A stretch of DNA of 60,000 nucleotides from Bolinopsis microptera (lineage: Eukaryota; Ctenophora; Tentaculata; Lobata; Bolinopsidae): positions 1,118,001-1,178,000 of the forward strand of contig NC_087077.1 of assembly GCF_026151205.1 (NCBI RefSeq), in the 5' to 3' direction. A model generated the notes under the pieces. It was not told the origin of the DNA. It was given only the letters and a program-made list of their open reading frames with translations, and did not search any database. Below are positions 12,301-22,238 of this stretch, one piece after another. A program made the translations under genes and the position numbers. How positions within the stretch are numbered: the stretch's first letter is position 1; every line of letters starts with the position of its first letter.

Positions 12301-15300
12301 TCATCGCATCATGACTAAATACTAAAGTACACGGAGTACTATAGTGCTACGGGGCGGAGTTTGTTGACATACCACCACTATTGTGCACCAAATAAATATA
12401 TCTATTATATTGGTTCCGATGTAATGAGGGACAGTCTAAACTTCAAAAGTTTGAGAGCTGGAAGATTAAACAATTTTTGGTTTTGGTTTTGGTTTTGGTT
12501 TATAGAGCTGCACGCCACATGGGTGGGCGACAATTGGTTAGCTCCTCAAATTCAGCCCTCGGTGCAAGACCGACGATAATGAAACTTCTAGATAATTAAA
12601 CAATGTAGTTGAGATTTGAATCTAAAGGATTGAGACATTCAGGGCAAATGAACGAGCGAGGACTATTGTTATGCAGCTGTTACGTACCAACTCAAAAACG
12701 GTAACTAGGTAAAATTGACAGGTTCTTAGTTGTCCGGCAGCCGCGCCAACCCATGTCCCATACATGTCATTTATTGAGTTGGTGGATAGATCACTGAAAT
12801 TGCGCGTGAACACGTGTGATAAGAATGAGCCCCAATCCTCATTAATTGCTATCTTTTGTAAAGCTTCTTTTGTTAGGTGCCTTTCCTTACAATAAACACA
12901 GTGTAGGGACTAGGTACACTGTAGTTATAGACTACTAGCATGATATCCTAATATTGTTATAATAGTAAAACCCCGATTTACCTTGGAGTTTGGGGAAAAG
13001 AGACCATTCACGGTAAATTAGGGTTCGTGGTAAATTAGGGTTCGCAGTAAATTGGGGTTCGCGGTAAATTGGGGTTCATGGTAAATCGGGGGTTTTTCCA
13101 ATATAAATAAGACCCACATTCAGGACCAGAAGATAGAATCCCACAACGCTAGATTAGCAGTGCAACTCGGACTACCCTCCCTCAAGTACCTTTCTCGGAT
13201 AGCGACCATGTTATCCATCATGTATGGATTGGAACAGAGACCTTTCTTCGCAGGTAAATAATATCTCACTGCTACAACACTTATTGGAACTATGTTATAA
13301 TCATGAGACCGGGTATCTCAATCTAATTGCAAGATCAGTGGAACGGTAAATCTCCATCTAATAGATCTTATCTGTTGAACTTTCGGCATAAACCATCATT
13401 TAGTTACCATGTGCCAAAACACTTTGCACCCCCTAATCCCTTGCTAACTAATCGTAGAACGGTGTGATCCAGGTGGATATTAGAGTTGAGGTGTTCAATG
13501 TGTTACCAGGTGTTTCACATTGCGTTACCATGCATACCATGTGCTAATCTTCACGTTACCATGCATACCACGCACGTTACCATGAGTTACCATGCTCCCC
13601 CCCCCCCCCCCTACACCTTACCACCCCTTCTACAGTAATTATATACTCTGGACAGTGGAGTCCGGTCCCTACTCATCTCTACAGAAGTGTATTATATAAC
13701 CCACACCCTACAGCTTAATGAAAATGACATGATTTGGATCAGTGAGCTGTTCAGCCAGAGTGTACACTTTACCATGTCTCATCTGTACGGTAATGATCCA
13801 GGATAACGCTACAGATGAGGGTTATACACGGTGTAGTCAGTAGTGGTGCAGCAGGGGCTGACATTTACTTACACATTTTGTCGCCCAGTGAAGTAAAGCT
13901 TATTAATGGGTATTTCTATGTTTCAGGGGCTGACATTTACTTGACATCTCGACTAAGGGCATTATGAGAAAGAAGACACATTTTGTTGCCCAGTGAAGTA
14001 AAGCTTATTAATGGGTATTTCTATGTTTCAGGATCTGACAGGATAAAAGTGCCTGCTGTGGGACTGAACGGAGAGGCTGGGAGCAGGGCTCTCTTCGACT
14101 TCCTTCCTTATAATGATAACAGTGGCTTGTTGAAGGTCAGTTACTTTCGCTTTCACTACTTTAACTCTCTGTTCCACACCCATTTTATCACCTCTATACT
14201 AAGATTCTGTATTTAACACGTTTCTTGTTCAGGTGTGGTGGATCATGATAGAAGGAATGTGCGGCACCGTGCTGCAATGTCACCAGCAGGTATGTTCCTA
14301 TCCTCGGTAGTTCAGCAGGTATGTTCCTGTCCTCGGTAGTTCAGCAGGTATGTTCCTGTCCTCGGTAGTTCAGCAGGTATGTTCCTATCCTCGGTAGTTC
14401 AGCAGGTATGTTCCTGTCCTCGGTAGTTCAGCAGGTATGTTCCTGTCCTCGGTAGTTCAGCAGGTATGTTCCTATCCTCGGTAGTTCAGCAGGTATGTTC
14501 CTGTCCTCGGTAGTTCAGCAGGTATGTTCCTGTCCTCGGTAGTTCAGCAGGTATGTTCCTATCCTCGGTAGTTCAGCAGGTATGTTCCTGTCCTCGGTAG
14601 TTCAGCAGGTATGTTCCTGTCCTCGGTAGTTCAGCAGGTATGTTCCTATCCTCGGTAGTTCAGCAGGTATGTTCCTGTCCTCGGTAGTTCAGCAGGTATG
14701 TTCCTATCCTCGGTAGTTCAGCAGGTATGTTCCTATCCTCGGTAGTTCAGCAGGTATGTTCCTGTCCTCGGTAGTTCAGCAGGTATGTTCCTATCCTCGG
14801 TAGTTCAGCAGGTATGTTCCTGTCCTCGGTAGTTCAGCAGGTATGTTCCTATCCTCGGTAGTTCAGCAGGTATGTTCCTGTCCTCGGTAGTTCAGCAGGT
14901 ATGTTCCTATCCTCGGTAGTTCAGCAGGTATGTTCCTGTCCTCGGTAGTTCAGCAGGTATGTTCCTGTCTTCGGTAGTTCAGCAGGTATGTTCCTGTCCT
15001 CGGTAGTTCAGCAGGTATGTTCCTGTCCTCGGTAGTTCAGCAGGTATGTTCCTGTCCTCGGTAGTTCAGCAGGTATGTTCCTATCCTCGGTAGTTCAGCA
15101 GGTATGTTCCTGTCCTCGGTAGTTCAGCAGGTATGTTCCTATCCTCGGTAGTTCAGCAGGTATGTTCCTGTCCTCGGTAGTTCAGCAGGTATGTTCCTGT
15201 CCTCGGTAGTTCAGCAGGTATGTTCCTATCCTCGGTAGTTCAGCAGGTATGTTCCTGTCCTCGGTAGTTCAGCAGGTATGTTCCTGTCCTCGGTAGTTCA

Positions 15301-18300
15301 GCAGGTATGTTCCTGTCCTCGGTAGTTCAGCAGGTATGTTCCTGTCCTCGGTAGTTCAGCAGGTATGTTCCTGTCCTCGGTAGTTCAGCAGGTATGTTCC
15401 TGTCCTCGGTAGTTCAGCAGGTATGTTCCTGTCCTCGGTAGTTCAGCAGGTAGAACAGAATGATGCTTTGTTTTGTGTTAAGTAGAAATCTTCTGGCGGA
15501 TAATGTGCAAACAATGTGGGGAATATAATGTTTTTATAATCACAATCTCTCTATTCGTACTATTCGTACTATTCGTACCAGTATGGTTTAAATATGTTAT
15601 GTCACCACGAGGAATCAGATAACTGCCTACATCTGGTTCAATCCCCCGGACGCCCCCCCCCCCCCCCCCTCCTGACAAAAGGAGGAGTTACTAAAATGTC
15701 AGTTGTATTCATACAAGTGAATTTTGCTTGCACAATTACATTTCTAATAAATTTAATATTCACCGTCTCCCCACTAACAGGTACAAGCCCAGACTATGGA
15801 GACAGTGTACAGTATGTTGCGAGCACTAGCTATAATACCTGGCCCACAGTTCCAGATATTGGTCATGTGTCACCAGCTGTTCCCCATGCTCACCAGGTAA
15901 ATAGTGCACAAAAACCCCCAAATGGGGGCCCTGTAAATTGCATCTTCCTTGTCCCGTAACTCTACCATTTAACCACTTACTACTTACTACTTACTACTTA
16001 CTACTTACTACTTACTACTTACCACTTACCACTAACCGCTCACCACTTACCACTTACCACTTACCACTTACCACTTACCACTTACCACTTACTACTTACT
16101 ACTTACCACTTACCACTTACCACTTACCACTTACCGCTCACCACTTACCACTTACCACTTACTATTTACCACTTACCACTTACCACTTACCACTTACCAC
16201 TTACCACTTACCACTTACCACTTAACACTTACCACTTTGAGGATATTTTCAGCTTTTTTCTCGCTTTAAATAATATCTTTCTACAACATTCCTACAGCGG
16301 TTTAGAAAACATAAGTGGGTATGTTGACATTGCAAACATTTCGATTAAAATCTAACTTTTTCCAGAACTTTCTAAAACTTTGGAATGATCTATAACCCCT
16401 ATAATATCAACTCCTTGATCCCATATATTCTGAATGGCTGATTTCAAACATTAACTTGTTTATGATTTATAACTTAAAAGATATTCTCTGACTGTTATCA
16501 TTTCAATCTAATTCTTTCTCTATCACGATTTCTGATTACGAGGAAATTACCATCATTTATTCTTGTTCCAACTTTCATTTATACTCTGGGTGCTCTGCTG
16601 CGACATAATTCGCGTTCTTTTTCATGACACTAAAATTGCACCTTGCATGGCAATAGCTCAATATTACTTCAGAAGCATGTCTCGACTAGCCGGGTAACGT
16701 CTAAAACTTAAAAACTAGTTAAATTAACGGCTCCATATATTTTCGAAACTAACTGAATATTAAATTAATTAAAGACTTGAAGTTAATCACAACGCTCATA
16801 AAACATGAACCTGGCCTCATCTTGCCTCATTTACAGCTGGGTAAAGAGAAGTTCGCGGTTAAAGTGGGTTCATAACGAGAACATGGAGTCTAACTTTAAA
16901 CACGCGTGTGGTTTAGCGATAGAGCTGGTCAGTGAGACCATTACCTCACTGAAACGAGAGAGGGATAGATACGACTTCGATACAGAGGTGGGTCACGTGA
17001 TTAAAATGTTATTATTTCATAATTATTGTATAATCAGCTATTAGGCTAGTTTGTAAACGTTTCTTAGTCTGGAGAATGAAGATAATTAGCTATTTCATAT
17101 TCTGTAAGACCTTATATTATTTATTCTGCACTTGCAACGGGGAATGTTAGTAGAATGTCTGAATGTTACCGCCCCACAGGTAGCGATTAACAGCTTACTA
17201 CAACATGTCATGGTTCTCCTTAACGCCTGTGTCAAACAACCACTTGAAGGTAGAGTACTAGAGTACACTCAAATCATGGGTCAAGTTGTCTATGTTTGTA
17301 TTGGATTTGAACCAAACTTGAGTCGTAAATAATGTTCGTACCTGAAATATCACTAAAATGCTATCTCTAACTCCAATCAGGTGCTGCTACAACACTAACA
17401 ACCTACTATAACGCCCCCAGGTATAGCACGTGTAGGTTGCAGCTGTATCCGTCACCTGCTCTTCACGACTGGTAAACAACTGGGTGATCACCTGAACGTG
17501 GTGTGCAGAGGACTGGCTGATGCTTGTAATGGGAGTCTGGAGGCGGTGCACTTGGTGCTTATACCGTTCACTCAACCTAACAGGTAATGCATCTTACAAA
17601 CTTTATGTGTTTCTTCAAAATCGAATGTCACGCGATTGCTTGGCTTTACTTATTATATCCTTATCATTTTGAGTCAAAAAGACTTTATACCAACCCCCAC
17701 CCCCACCCCACACTCCTCTGCCCCCTCCCCCCCCTCCCCCCCCCCCCCCCCCCCAAACCCCCACCCCCACTCCTCTGCCCCCCCCCCCCCCTCTCCCCCA
17801 CCCCACACTCCTCTGCCTCCCGGCCCCCCCCCCTCTCCCTACATCACAACTTCTTATTACAGGCTAGATGGTGGAGATAATGGGTTAGTGCGGGTATATG
17901 CTAGAAAGGACACTCCTAGTGCAGTCGCTAAACGTCTCAGTACCCTAACTCAACAAGTCTTCCTCAACGAGCAACAGGTCAGTTCCAGTTTATAATGTAC
18001 AATACTTGAGTTTCTTGACTACAAGTATAACTGTTTATATATATACCGGTTTTTTCAGGATTTACCTCTAATTCCTCCTTTTACTGCCTCAAAGTATTCC
18101 AATCTCACTAACCTAGCTTCAACCCTCTCCCAAGCCTACACTTATTATCCCACTAACCTCCTCCTCCGCAGTACTCTCAGGTTGACATGCTCAACAAAGA
18201 AAGCATAGGTCCCACCCCTGAAGAGAAAGTAGAGCAATACATGAGGAGCTACGTGATAGCCTGGCCCGCTGACAGACTCTCTAACAAACCCTCTAGAGTC

Positions 18301-21300
18301 CCCTTCAGTGACCTGGTTATAGGGCTCCTGGCTCACTCGCTTCTTGTTCAGACTATTAATGATCTGTTTGTCGGGGACAAGCATCCCACAACTAAATCTA
18401 CTACTGGCTTTTCTGAGCTGCTTAAAGTTCTGACTCCTCAGGTTGGTGGAACAAACATGGTTTTTATACCCTTTTTTGTTTGTTTCACATCAAAAACTTA
18501 TGCCATCATTATGGAGTTATCATATTTTGAGCTAAACAAAGAATTGTGAGTTGTGACACAATTTGCTTATTTTTGATAAATTTGATTTGCCTAACACTCA
18601 CTTTACTCATAAAATGTTTGTTTTATTTAACTGTTGTATTTAACAGACGATGTCGATGCTGTTGGACGCAGTGTGGGACAGCTATGAAGTGTGTATCGCC
18701 TTTAACCACAGACCTGGGCTAAGGTGAGGGTAGTTTTATGTGTATAATATGTGTATAATATGTATATAATATGTGTATAATATGTGTATAATATGTGTAT
18801 AATATGTGTATAATATGTGTATAATATGTGTATAATATGTGTATAATATGTGTACAATATGTGTATAATATGTGTATAATATGAGTATAATATGTGTATA
18901 TGTTTATAATATGTGTATAATATGTATATAATATGTGTATAATATGTGTATAATATGTGTATAATATGTATATAATATGTGTATAATATGTGTATAATAT
19001 GTGTATAATATGTGTATAATATGTGTATAATATGAGTATAATATGTGTATATGTTTATAATATGTGTATAATATGTGTATAATATGAGTATAATATGTGT
19101 ATAATATGTGTACAATATGTGTATAATATGTGTATAATATGTGTATAATATGTGTATAATATGTGTATAATATGTGTACAATATGTGTATAATATGTGTA
19201 TAATATGTGTATAATATGTGTATAATATGTGTACAATATGTGTATAATATGTGTATAATATGTGTACAATATGTGTATAATATGTGTATAATATGTGTAT
19301 AATATGTGTACAATATGTGTATAATATGTGTATAATATGTGTATAATATGTGTACAATATGTGTATAATATGTGTATAATATGTGTATAATATGTGTATA
19401 ATATGTGTATAATATGTGAATAATATGTGTATAATATGTGTATAATATGTGTATAATATGTGTATAATATGTGTACAATATGTGTATAATATGTGTATAA
19501 TATTACTAACATTACACGACACACGTCTATACTCCTATCAACCACATAATATCATGTAACAAACGTTATAATAGGGTTCACATTATAACAAATATTATTG
19601 GTTAACATCTACAACAATGCGTTAATGAAAGTTGACGTATTCTCCCAAAATTCTAAACCTCATGACTCTTCAAGCTTTCAAGAACAATATTCAAAGGACC
19701 TCGTTACTGGCGTCGCCCCCCCCCCCCCCGCCCCCCCCCCCACGTTGCTCTCTCTGGCGTTACTGGCACGTTACATAGTACACTCACGTTGCTCATTACA
19801 ATTTACTGGCATCCCCCCACATTGTATACTCACTGTGTACTGTGGCTGGTTTATACACTATATTATGTAGTGTCTTTAGTGATAATAGTACACTCCGCCC
19901 CGCCCTTTACCAGAGTGTTACTACAAATCAGGGTACAGGTCATAGGTCCAGAGGAGAGAGGGAGACTTCAACATTAATCGATCTTAGAGGGGCCCTAATA
20001 AGCTAATACCTCATTATATTGATATAACGATCTGAGTGTTGTCACAAACTGACAAACTGACAAACTGACAAACTGACAAACTGACAGGTACACGTTTCCA
20101 GGTACCTGATACAGAAGGTGGGGTGTCTGAACGATTACACACCGGGTCTGGTGAAGCAAGCACAGAAGAGTTACATCACGTATATTAACACTATTCTTTA
20201 TCTGAGGATTAACGTAAAGGAGCAGGTAAAAATAGTTATTTCAGCTTTTTATATACCTCTCTACCAGAATCCACATCTATTAGATTCTGGTAGGGAGGTG
20301 AGGAACATGTTTATTAGATGTGTATTCTGGTAGGGAGGTGAGGAGCATGTTTATTAGATGTGTATTCTGGTAGGGAGGTGAGGAGCATGTTTATTAGATG
20401 TGGATTCTGGTAGGGAGCTGGTGAGGAGCATGTTTATTAGATGTGGATTCTGGTAGGGAGCTGGTGAGGAGCATGTTTTTTAAGCGTGACAGCGATTAAT
20501 CAGCTTCCACTATTGAGCAATCAAACCCCAGAATCACCGTCACGTGGCAAACAACAATTCTTCACCCCTGTAAAATTTATCAGTAAATTCTAATATAATC
20601 TGTCAGTGCTGGTGTTTGAACTGCATCTATATCGTCACTGTGCGTCAGTAGGCATTGCACAAGAAATCGCAATCCCTTAATATTAACTTACTCCTTTAGA
20701 AGCGGGAGAAAGAGGAGGAGGAGGGAGAAGGAGCTGAAAGGAGCGAGGAAGGAGGAGCACCGAAGACGATTCAGAAGAGTAGTGGTAATTACAGTCATGC
20801 TGGTCTCAGCTTAGAAAGGTTCGTTGCTTGCTTCTTTACTCTTGGCTTTAAAAAGTTAATGCCTGTTTTGTATGTCTGATATACTCTAGAGATTAACGTG
20901 ACATGTTAGGTTCACAAGGATTTTTTGAGAATTTTTTTCAATTCCTTTTAATACTTTGATTTTGATTGATTTAATTAGTTAATTATTAATAAAGTACTGA
21001 ACATTCCACCTCCTCCAGTATTGATACCTCGTGGGAGGGAATCCTGGACACGTGTCTAAAAGAAGCTAGTTGTCAGCTGTGCGCGGCTTACTCTCTTATG
21101 TACAGTACTCAGGGTCAAAGTAGCATTCTCAAACACAAACCTGTTCTTAACAAGAAGGTCAGCTTTAATTATTTACAAATAATATAATTACTAATAATTC
21201 TGACCTAGCTCACATTTGACTAAGATTTTAGGGAACATTCGGATATTTGTAACTTTTAAAATGTTTCAAAATGTTTATGTCCATACCAAATCTTCCTGTG

Positions 21301-22238
21301 TTCCAACATTTTAAATGGCGTATAATTGATAAATTAATTGATTAATTATATTTACAGGGAAGTAAGAAGGACCTGACACTAGAAGAGGACCCTGAAGCGG
21401 TACAGGAACGGTTTTCAGTTAACGATATCGAACATTGGACCAGTACAGTTGTCTCCGTACTCAACATGTTAGTCTCTTTATCTCTCTTTAATTAATGTAT
21501 TTAATATTATCACAACTTTACTACTAGTCTGTTTATTTTAACTTATATTCCGGCTGTTTAGGTCTAAAACAGCCGGAATATTCAATTGTTAAGTTAATAT
21601 ATCAATAACTTTGCATTGTTAGTAAATGTAACAAATTGTTCAGGTATTACGGATTATCTGACGAGATGTTCAGATTATTACTGCCAGCCATCTACCCCTC
21701 GACTATAGAGTTGTGTGTTAACGTTACAGATAACAGGTAACTAAAGTTACTTAGTAACTCAAACTGAGTAATAACTAAATAACTTAGTAACTTAAACTGA
21801 ATAATAACTAAATAACTTAGTAACTTAAACTGAATAATAACTAAAGTTACTTAGTAACTTAAACTGAATAATAACTAAATAACTTAGTAACTTACTGAAT
21901 AATAACTAAATAACTTAGTAACTTAAACTGAATAATAACTAAATAACTTAGTAACTCAAACTGAGTAATAACTAAATAACTTAGTAACTTAAACTGAATA
22001 ATAACTAAAGTAACTTAGTAACTTAAACTGAATAATAACTAAATAACTTAGTAACTTAAACTGAATAATAACTAAATAAGTTCAGCCGAGTGAACATTTC
22101 AGTGAACCTTTATTCCTTATTTCCAATCTTCTCTCCGGTTATAACAAATTTACCCTAAAATAACCCGATTATCCCAGGGTTCGGTGTGCTGTGAAGAGTA
22201 TTCTAGAAAAAGTTGGAAGGTTGAAGTATTTAGTATGA
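347..22238 (+). CDS. ARFGEF3/BIG3-like protein, C-terminal part (multi-exon, 5' end outside window)
   Basis: Related to the BIG/ARFGEF proteins, large Sec7-family regulators of ARF GTPases and Golgi traffic; closest in my judgement to ARFGEF3 (BIG3). The Sec7 domain would lie upstream, so catalysis cannot be judged. Exons placed: 347-445, 1672-1703, 3350-3388, 3587-3765, 3981-4111, 4536-4640, 4825-4944, 6041-6152, 6501-6626, 6774-6890, 7151-7246, 11207-11299, 11563-11739, 13124-13253, 13714-13789, 14032-14135, 14233-14289, 15781-15896, 16837-16987, 17180-17249, 17421-17583, 17863-17977, 18172-18441, 18647-18723, 20102-20225, 20700-20818, 21019-21157, 21358-21467, 21644-21736, 22178-22238. Family-like stretches are LSMDAVLNVGLDVGQ, FNETLLKPMEDMLSLGLCD, ELKSGWKALFRSLRSVK, GCSCIRHLLF, NHRPGLRYLIQKVG. 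Phases match from 3350 to 13253 and from 13714 to the end. Small exons must be missing at 446-3349 (the 1672 exon is tentative), and 13254-13713 is unresolved. Exon 20700 is Lys/Glu-rich. The symbol is left blank because only distant homology is visible. Confidence 0.85.
446..1019. other. Intron sequence without recognisable features
   Basis: AT-rich unique-looking intron following the exon at 347-445. I see no ORF, array or transposon end here. Confidence 0.5.
1076..1590. repeat. 12-bp minisatellite (CTAGTTACCACT)
   Basis: More than 35 copies of a 12-bp unit, CTAGTTACCACT with A/T and C/T variants, interrupted by a few shorter copies. The period is a multiple of three, so long open frames of VTRV repeats appear on the minus strand; they are not genes. 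It lies in an intron of the ARFGEF3-like gene. Confidence 0.95.
2041..2285. repeat. 21-bp minisatellite carrying GGTGAGTA
   Basis: Twelve copies of a 21-bp unit reading GGGAATATTCGGGGGTGAGTA or close to it. Most units contain GGTGAGTA, GGTGAGCA or GGTGAATA, the first a strong match to the metazoan 5' splice consensus. It is intronic. The open frames in both directions are a by-product of the 21-bp period. Confidence 0.95.
2477..2585. promoter_or_regulatory. Cluster of CCAAT boxes and two CACGTG E-boxes in an intron
   Basis: CCAATCA occurs at about 2478, 2509 and 2551, and CACGTG at 2533 and 2575. A CCAATCAG-to-CACGTG block of about 42 bases is present twice, so local duplication explains part of the cluster. 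The spacing resembles a proximal promoter and could mark an internal start of the host gene. I saw no TATA box or first exon that proves it. Confidence 0.25.
2586..3349. other. Intron sequence without recognisable features
   Basis: Unique-looking AT-rich intron before the small exon at 3350. One or more short exons of the host gene may hide here, since the splice phases of the 1672 and 3350 exons do not join. I could not pick them by eye. Confidence 0.4.
4074..4340 (+). repeat. Exon tail plus donor site present three times
   Basis: The last 38 bases of the exon ending at 4111 (from ACTGTCTCCACCACCAGCAC to GGTACTCTCAG) recur at about 4211-4255 and 4301-4340. They are separated by CTTTCACTTTCT arrays. 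The second copy keeps a usable donor (TCTTAG|GTAATC). The third has TCTTAG|CTAATC and lost the GT. Using the second donor would add an in-frame insert made largely of Phe, Thr and Ser. Confidence 0.85.
5095..5412. repeat. Tandem repeat, units of roughly 36-48 bp
   Basis: About seven copies of a unit containing AAAACCTTACCAAACTGTCA followed by CCATCCCCTGAAACTAATATT. Spacers differ in length, with or without GAGATAT. It is intronic. Confidence 0.9.
5413..6040. other. Intron with possible old repeat fragment
   Basis: The segment at about 5440-5580 (GGGCAGTCTGGCTTGTAGAT and a TTCATGTGCTTCATGC stretch) reads like a SINE or LINE tail, but I cannot assign it. The rest is AT-rich, ending in the polypyrimidine acceptor at 6040. 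Confidence 0.3.
6374..6515. mobile_element. Small palindromic MITE overlapping a splice acceptor
   Basis: The left end GGATTCTGATAGGGAGGTGA is mirrored by the right end ...CCACCAGAATCC, and TGACACGTGACAG faces CTGTCACATGTCA inside. It is about 142 bp long. The right arm contains CACCTCCCCAG, which can act as the acceptor for the exon starting at 6501. A relative lies at about 20444-20570 in the same gene. Confidence 0.75.
7082..7150. repeat. Duplicated acceptor region and exon start
   Basis: AATATTTCAG followed by GTTGAGTTGCCACACTTTTC occurs at about 7081-7110 and again at 7141-7170, where it opens the true exon at 7151. ATATCTGTAATATTTCA repeats lie between. The first copy departs after CCTTCC and does not continue the exon, so it is a decoy or alternative acceptor. 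Confidence 0.8.
7247..7890. other. Intron sequence without recognisable features
   Basis: AT-rich intron between the exon ending at 7246 and the inverted-repeat element that starts at 7891. Nothing else is supported. Confidence 0.5.
7891..10880. mobile_element. 3-kb terminal-inverted-repeat element with arrays of a TGTAAATTTCGTCACA motif
   Basis: Termini 7891-7931 and 10840-10880 are perfect 41-bp inverted repeats beginning TATATGGACACGTTCATTGA. A TA target duplication is possible but not provable here. Inside there is no transposase ORF. A 16-bp motif, consensus TGTAAATTTCGTCACA, recurs about 13 times between 7960 and 9670. The reverse form TGTGACNANNTTTACA recurs about seven times between 9885 and 10700. 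Part of this sits in repeats of roughly 140-300 bp (8740-9700) and four 111-bp repeats (from about 9860 to 10310). It looks like a non-autonomous DNA transposon with amplified subterminal protein-binding sites. The superfamily is unknown. Confidence 0.75.
9860..10310. repeat. 111-bp tandem repeat, four copies
   Basis: TGTGACGATGTTTACATCAA recurs at 9890, 10001, 10112 and 10223 with a constant 111-bp step. Each unit also carries CTGTATCCGTGTATCGTCCT. This array forms the right half of the inverted-repeat element. Confidence 0.9.
10881..11206. other. Intron sequence without recognisable features
   Basis: AT-rich sequence between the transposon end and the acceptor at 11206. No further structure seen. 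Confidence 0.5.
11788..12093 (+). mobile_element. tRNA-derived SINE
   Basis: The head contains an A-box-like GTAGCGCAGTTGGTTAGAA and a B-box-like GAGTTCGAATCCCGC, as in a tRNA promoter. An unrelated roughly 200-bp body follows (CAGCCGAATTCTCGAGAAAT), and the element seems to end near AAAATAAGTGTG. A 17-base duplication (AATCGTGAGGTTGC twice) lies between the boxes and would break tRNA folding. It is therefore a SINE copy rather than a working tRNA gene. It lies in the sense direction in an intron of the ARFGEF3-like gene. Confidence 0.75.
12094..13123. other. Intron; short TTTGG and GTAAATTGGGGTTCGCG repeats only
   Basis: Mostly unique-looking. TTTTGGTTTTGGTTTTGGTT lies near 12475. Five imperfect copies of a roughly 19-bp unit, GGTAAATTGGGGTTCGCG, lie at 13010-13090, just before the next exon. 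Confidence 0.5.
13636..13689 (+). other. Possible unresolved exon of the ARFGEF3-like gene
   Basis: After a good acceptor (CCCCTTCTACAG) at 13635 this stretch is open in two frames (VIIYSGQWSPVPTHLYRS or NYILWTVESGPYSSLQKC). An exon starting in phase 1 and ending in phase 0 is needed between 13253 and 13714. No clear donor fits, and the gap to the next acceptor is only about 24 bases. Either the exon is wrongly bounded or there is a small sequence error. Confidence 0.3.
13850..14031. repeat. Tandem duplication of an intron end and acceptor
   Basis: A block with ACACATTTTGTCGCCCAGTG and TATTTCTATGTTTCAGG is present at about 13872-13927 and again at 13977-14033. GGGGCTGACATTTACTT also occurs twice (about 13853 and 13926). 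Both copies end in a TTTCAG acceptor. The second one joins the coding exon at 14032. Confidence 0.85.
14290..15451 (+). repeat. 29-bp minisatellite, 40 units, each with a splice donor
   Basis: GTATGTTCC occurs at 14290 and then every 29 bases, without an indel, to 15421: 40 units. Each unit reads through CTCGGTAGTTCAGCAG, so each junction is CAGCAG|GTATGT, a strong donor, preceded by a short TTCAG. The first copy is the real donor of the exon 14233-14289. An A/G variant in CCTATCC or CCTGTCC follows an AGG pattern at first, giving an 87-bp higher-order period, then becomes irregular. Confidence 0.97.
15452..15780. other. Intron end with a 13-base poly-C tract
   Basis: Unique-looking intron with TTCGTACTA repeated three times near 15556 and a C run near 15652-15669. 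It ends at the acceptor before 15781. Confidence 0.6.
15965..16237. repeat. 9-10-bp minisatellite (CTTACCACTTAC)
   Basis: About 27 copies of the simple unit ACTTACCACT with T/C variants, in the intron after exon 15781-15896. The open frame across it (LTTYHLPLTT repeats) is not a gene. Confidence 0.95.
16238..16836. other. Intron sequence without recognisable features
   Basis: AT-rich, no array, no ORF of note. It ends at the TTTACAG acceptor. Confidence 0.5.
17690..17845. repeat. C-rich low-complexity tract
   Basis: Long C runs broken by ACCCCCAC and CTCCTCTGCC units just upstream of the acceptor at 17862. Open frames here in both directions are composition artefacts. Confidence 0.9.
18732..19502. 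repeat. 11-bp minisatellite (ATATGTGTATA)
   Basis: About 70 copies of the 11-bp unit TATAATATGTG, with scattered C, A and 6-bp variants, starting just after the donor at 18724. Because 33 bases equal three units, a minus-strand frame of over 250 codons (IIHILYTYYTH) stays open. It is not a gene. Confidence 0.97.
19503..20101. other. Intron with poly-C and GACAAACT repeats
   Basis: A C-rich run lies at about 19716-19742. Five copies of the 10-bp unit GACAAACTGA lie at about 20046-20088, directly before the acceptor at 20101. Nothing else recognised. Confidence 0.6.
20260..20478. repeat. Tandem repeat derived from a MITE end
   Basis: GATTCTGGTAGGGAGGTGAG followed by a CATGTTTATTAGATGTG segment is repeated four to five times with a step of about 45-55 bases. 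The unit matches the terminus of the small MITE family at 6374 and 20444, so a transposon end seems to have been amplified. Confidence 0.8.
20444..20570. mobile_element. Second copy of the small MITE family
   Basis: Shares with 6374-6515 the order GGATTCTGGTAGGGAG, GTGACAG, AATCAGCTTCCACTAT, CCCAGAATCACCGTCAC and a CACCCC end. It lies in the same gene in the same orientation. The right arm is more diverged here. Confidence 0.65.
21546..21580. other. Short perfect hairpin
   Basis: TATTCCGGCTGTTTAG and CTAAACAGCCGGAATA-type arms form a stem of about 15 base pairs with a loop of a few bases. It is intronic. It may be a tiny fold-back remnant. Confidence 0.5.
21737..22078. repeat. 32-bp minisatellite starting at a splice donor
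   Basis: About 11 copies of a unit reading TAACTAAATAACTTAGTAAC then TTAAACTGAATAA, with small length changes. The first copy begins with the GTAACT donor of the exon ending at 21736, so the splice site is the left boundary of the array. Confidence 0.9.

Noticed and set aside
14290-15451. CRISPR array
   Set aside because: Direct repeats have no unique spacers and lie in an animal intron. It is a minisatellite.
17587-17995. Proline-rich and glycine-rich frames
   Set aside because: Poly-C tract before an acceptor; only the part from 17863 is a real exon, in another frame.
18059-18171. Possible exon DLPLIPPFTASKYSNLTN between 17978 and 18172
   Set aside because: It has an acceptor-like start, but no good donor, and including it shifts the next exon out of its conserved frame. 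The 18172 acceptor joins in phase with 17977.
18702-19545. Minus-strand frames of up to 258 codons (IIHILYTYYTH repeats)
   Set aside because: They are created by an 11-bp minisatellite read through multiples of 33 bases. All three minus frames are open, as expected for a repeat.
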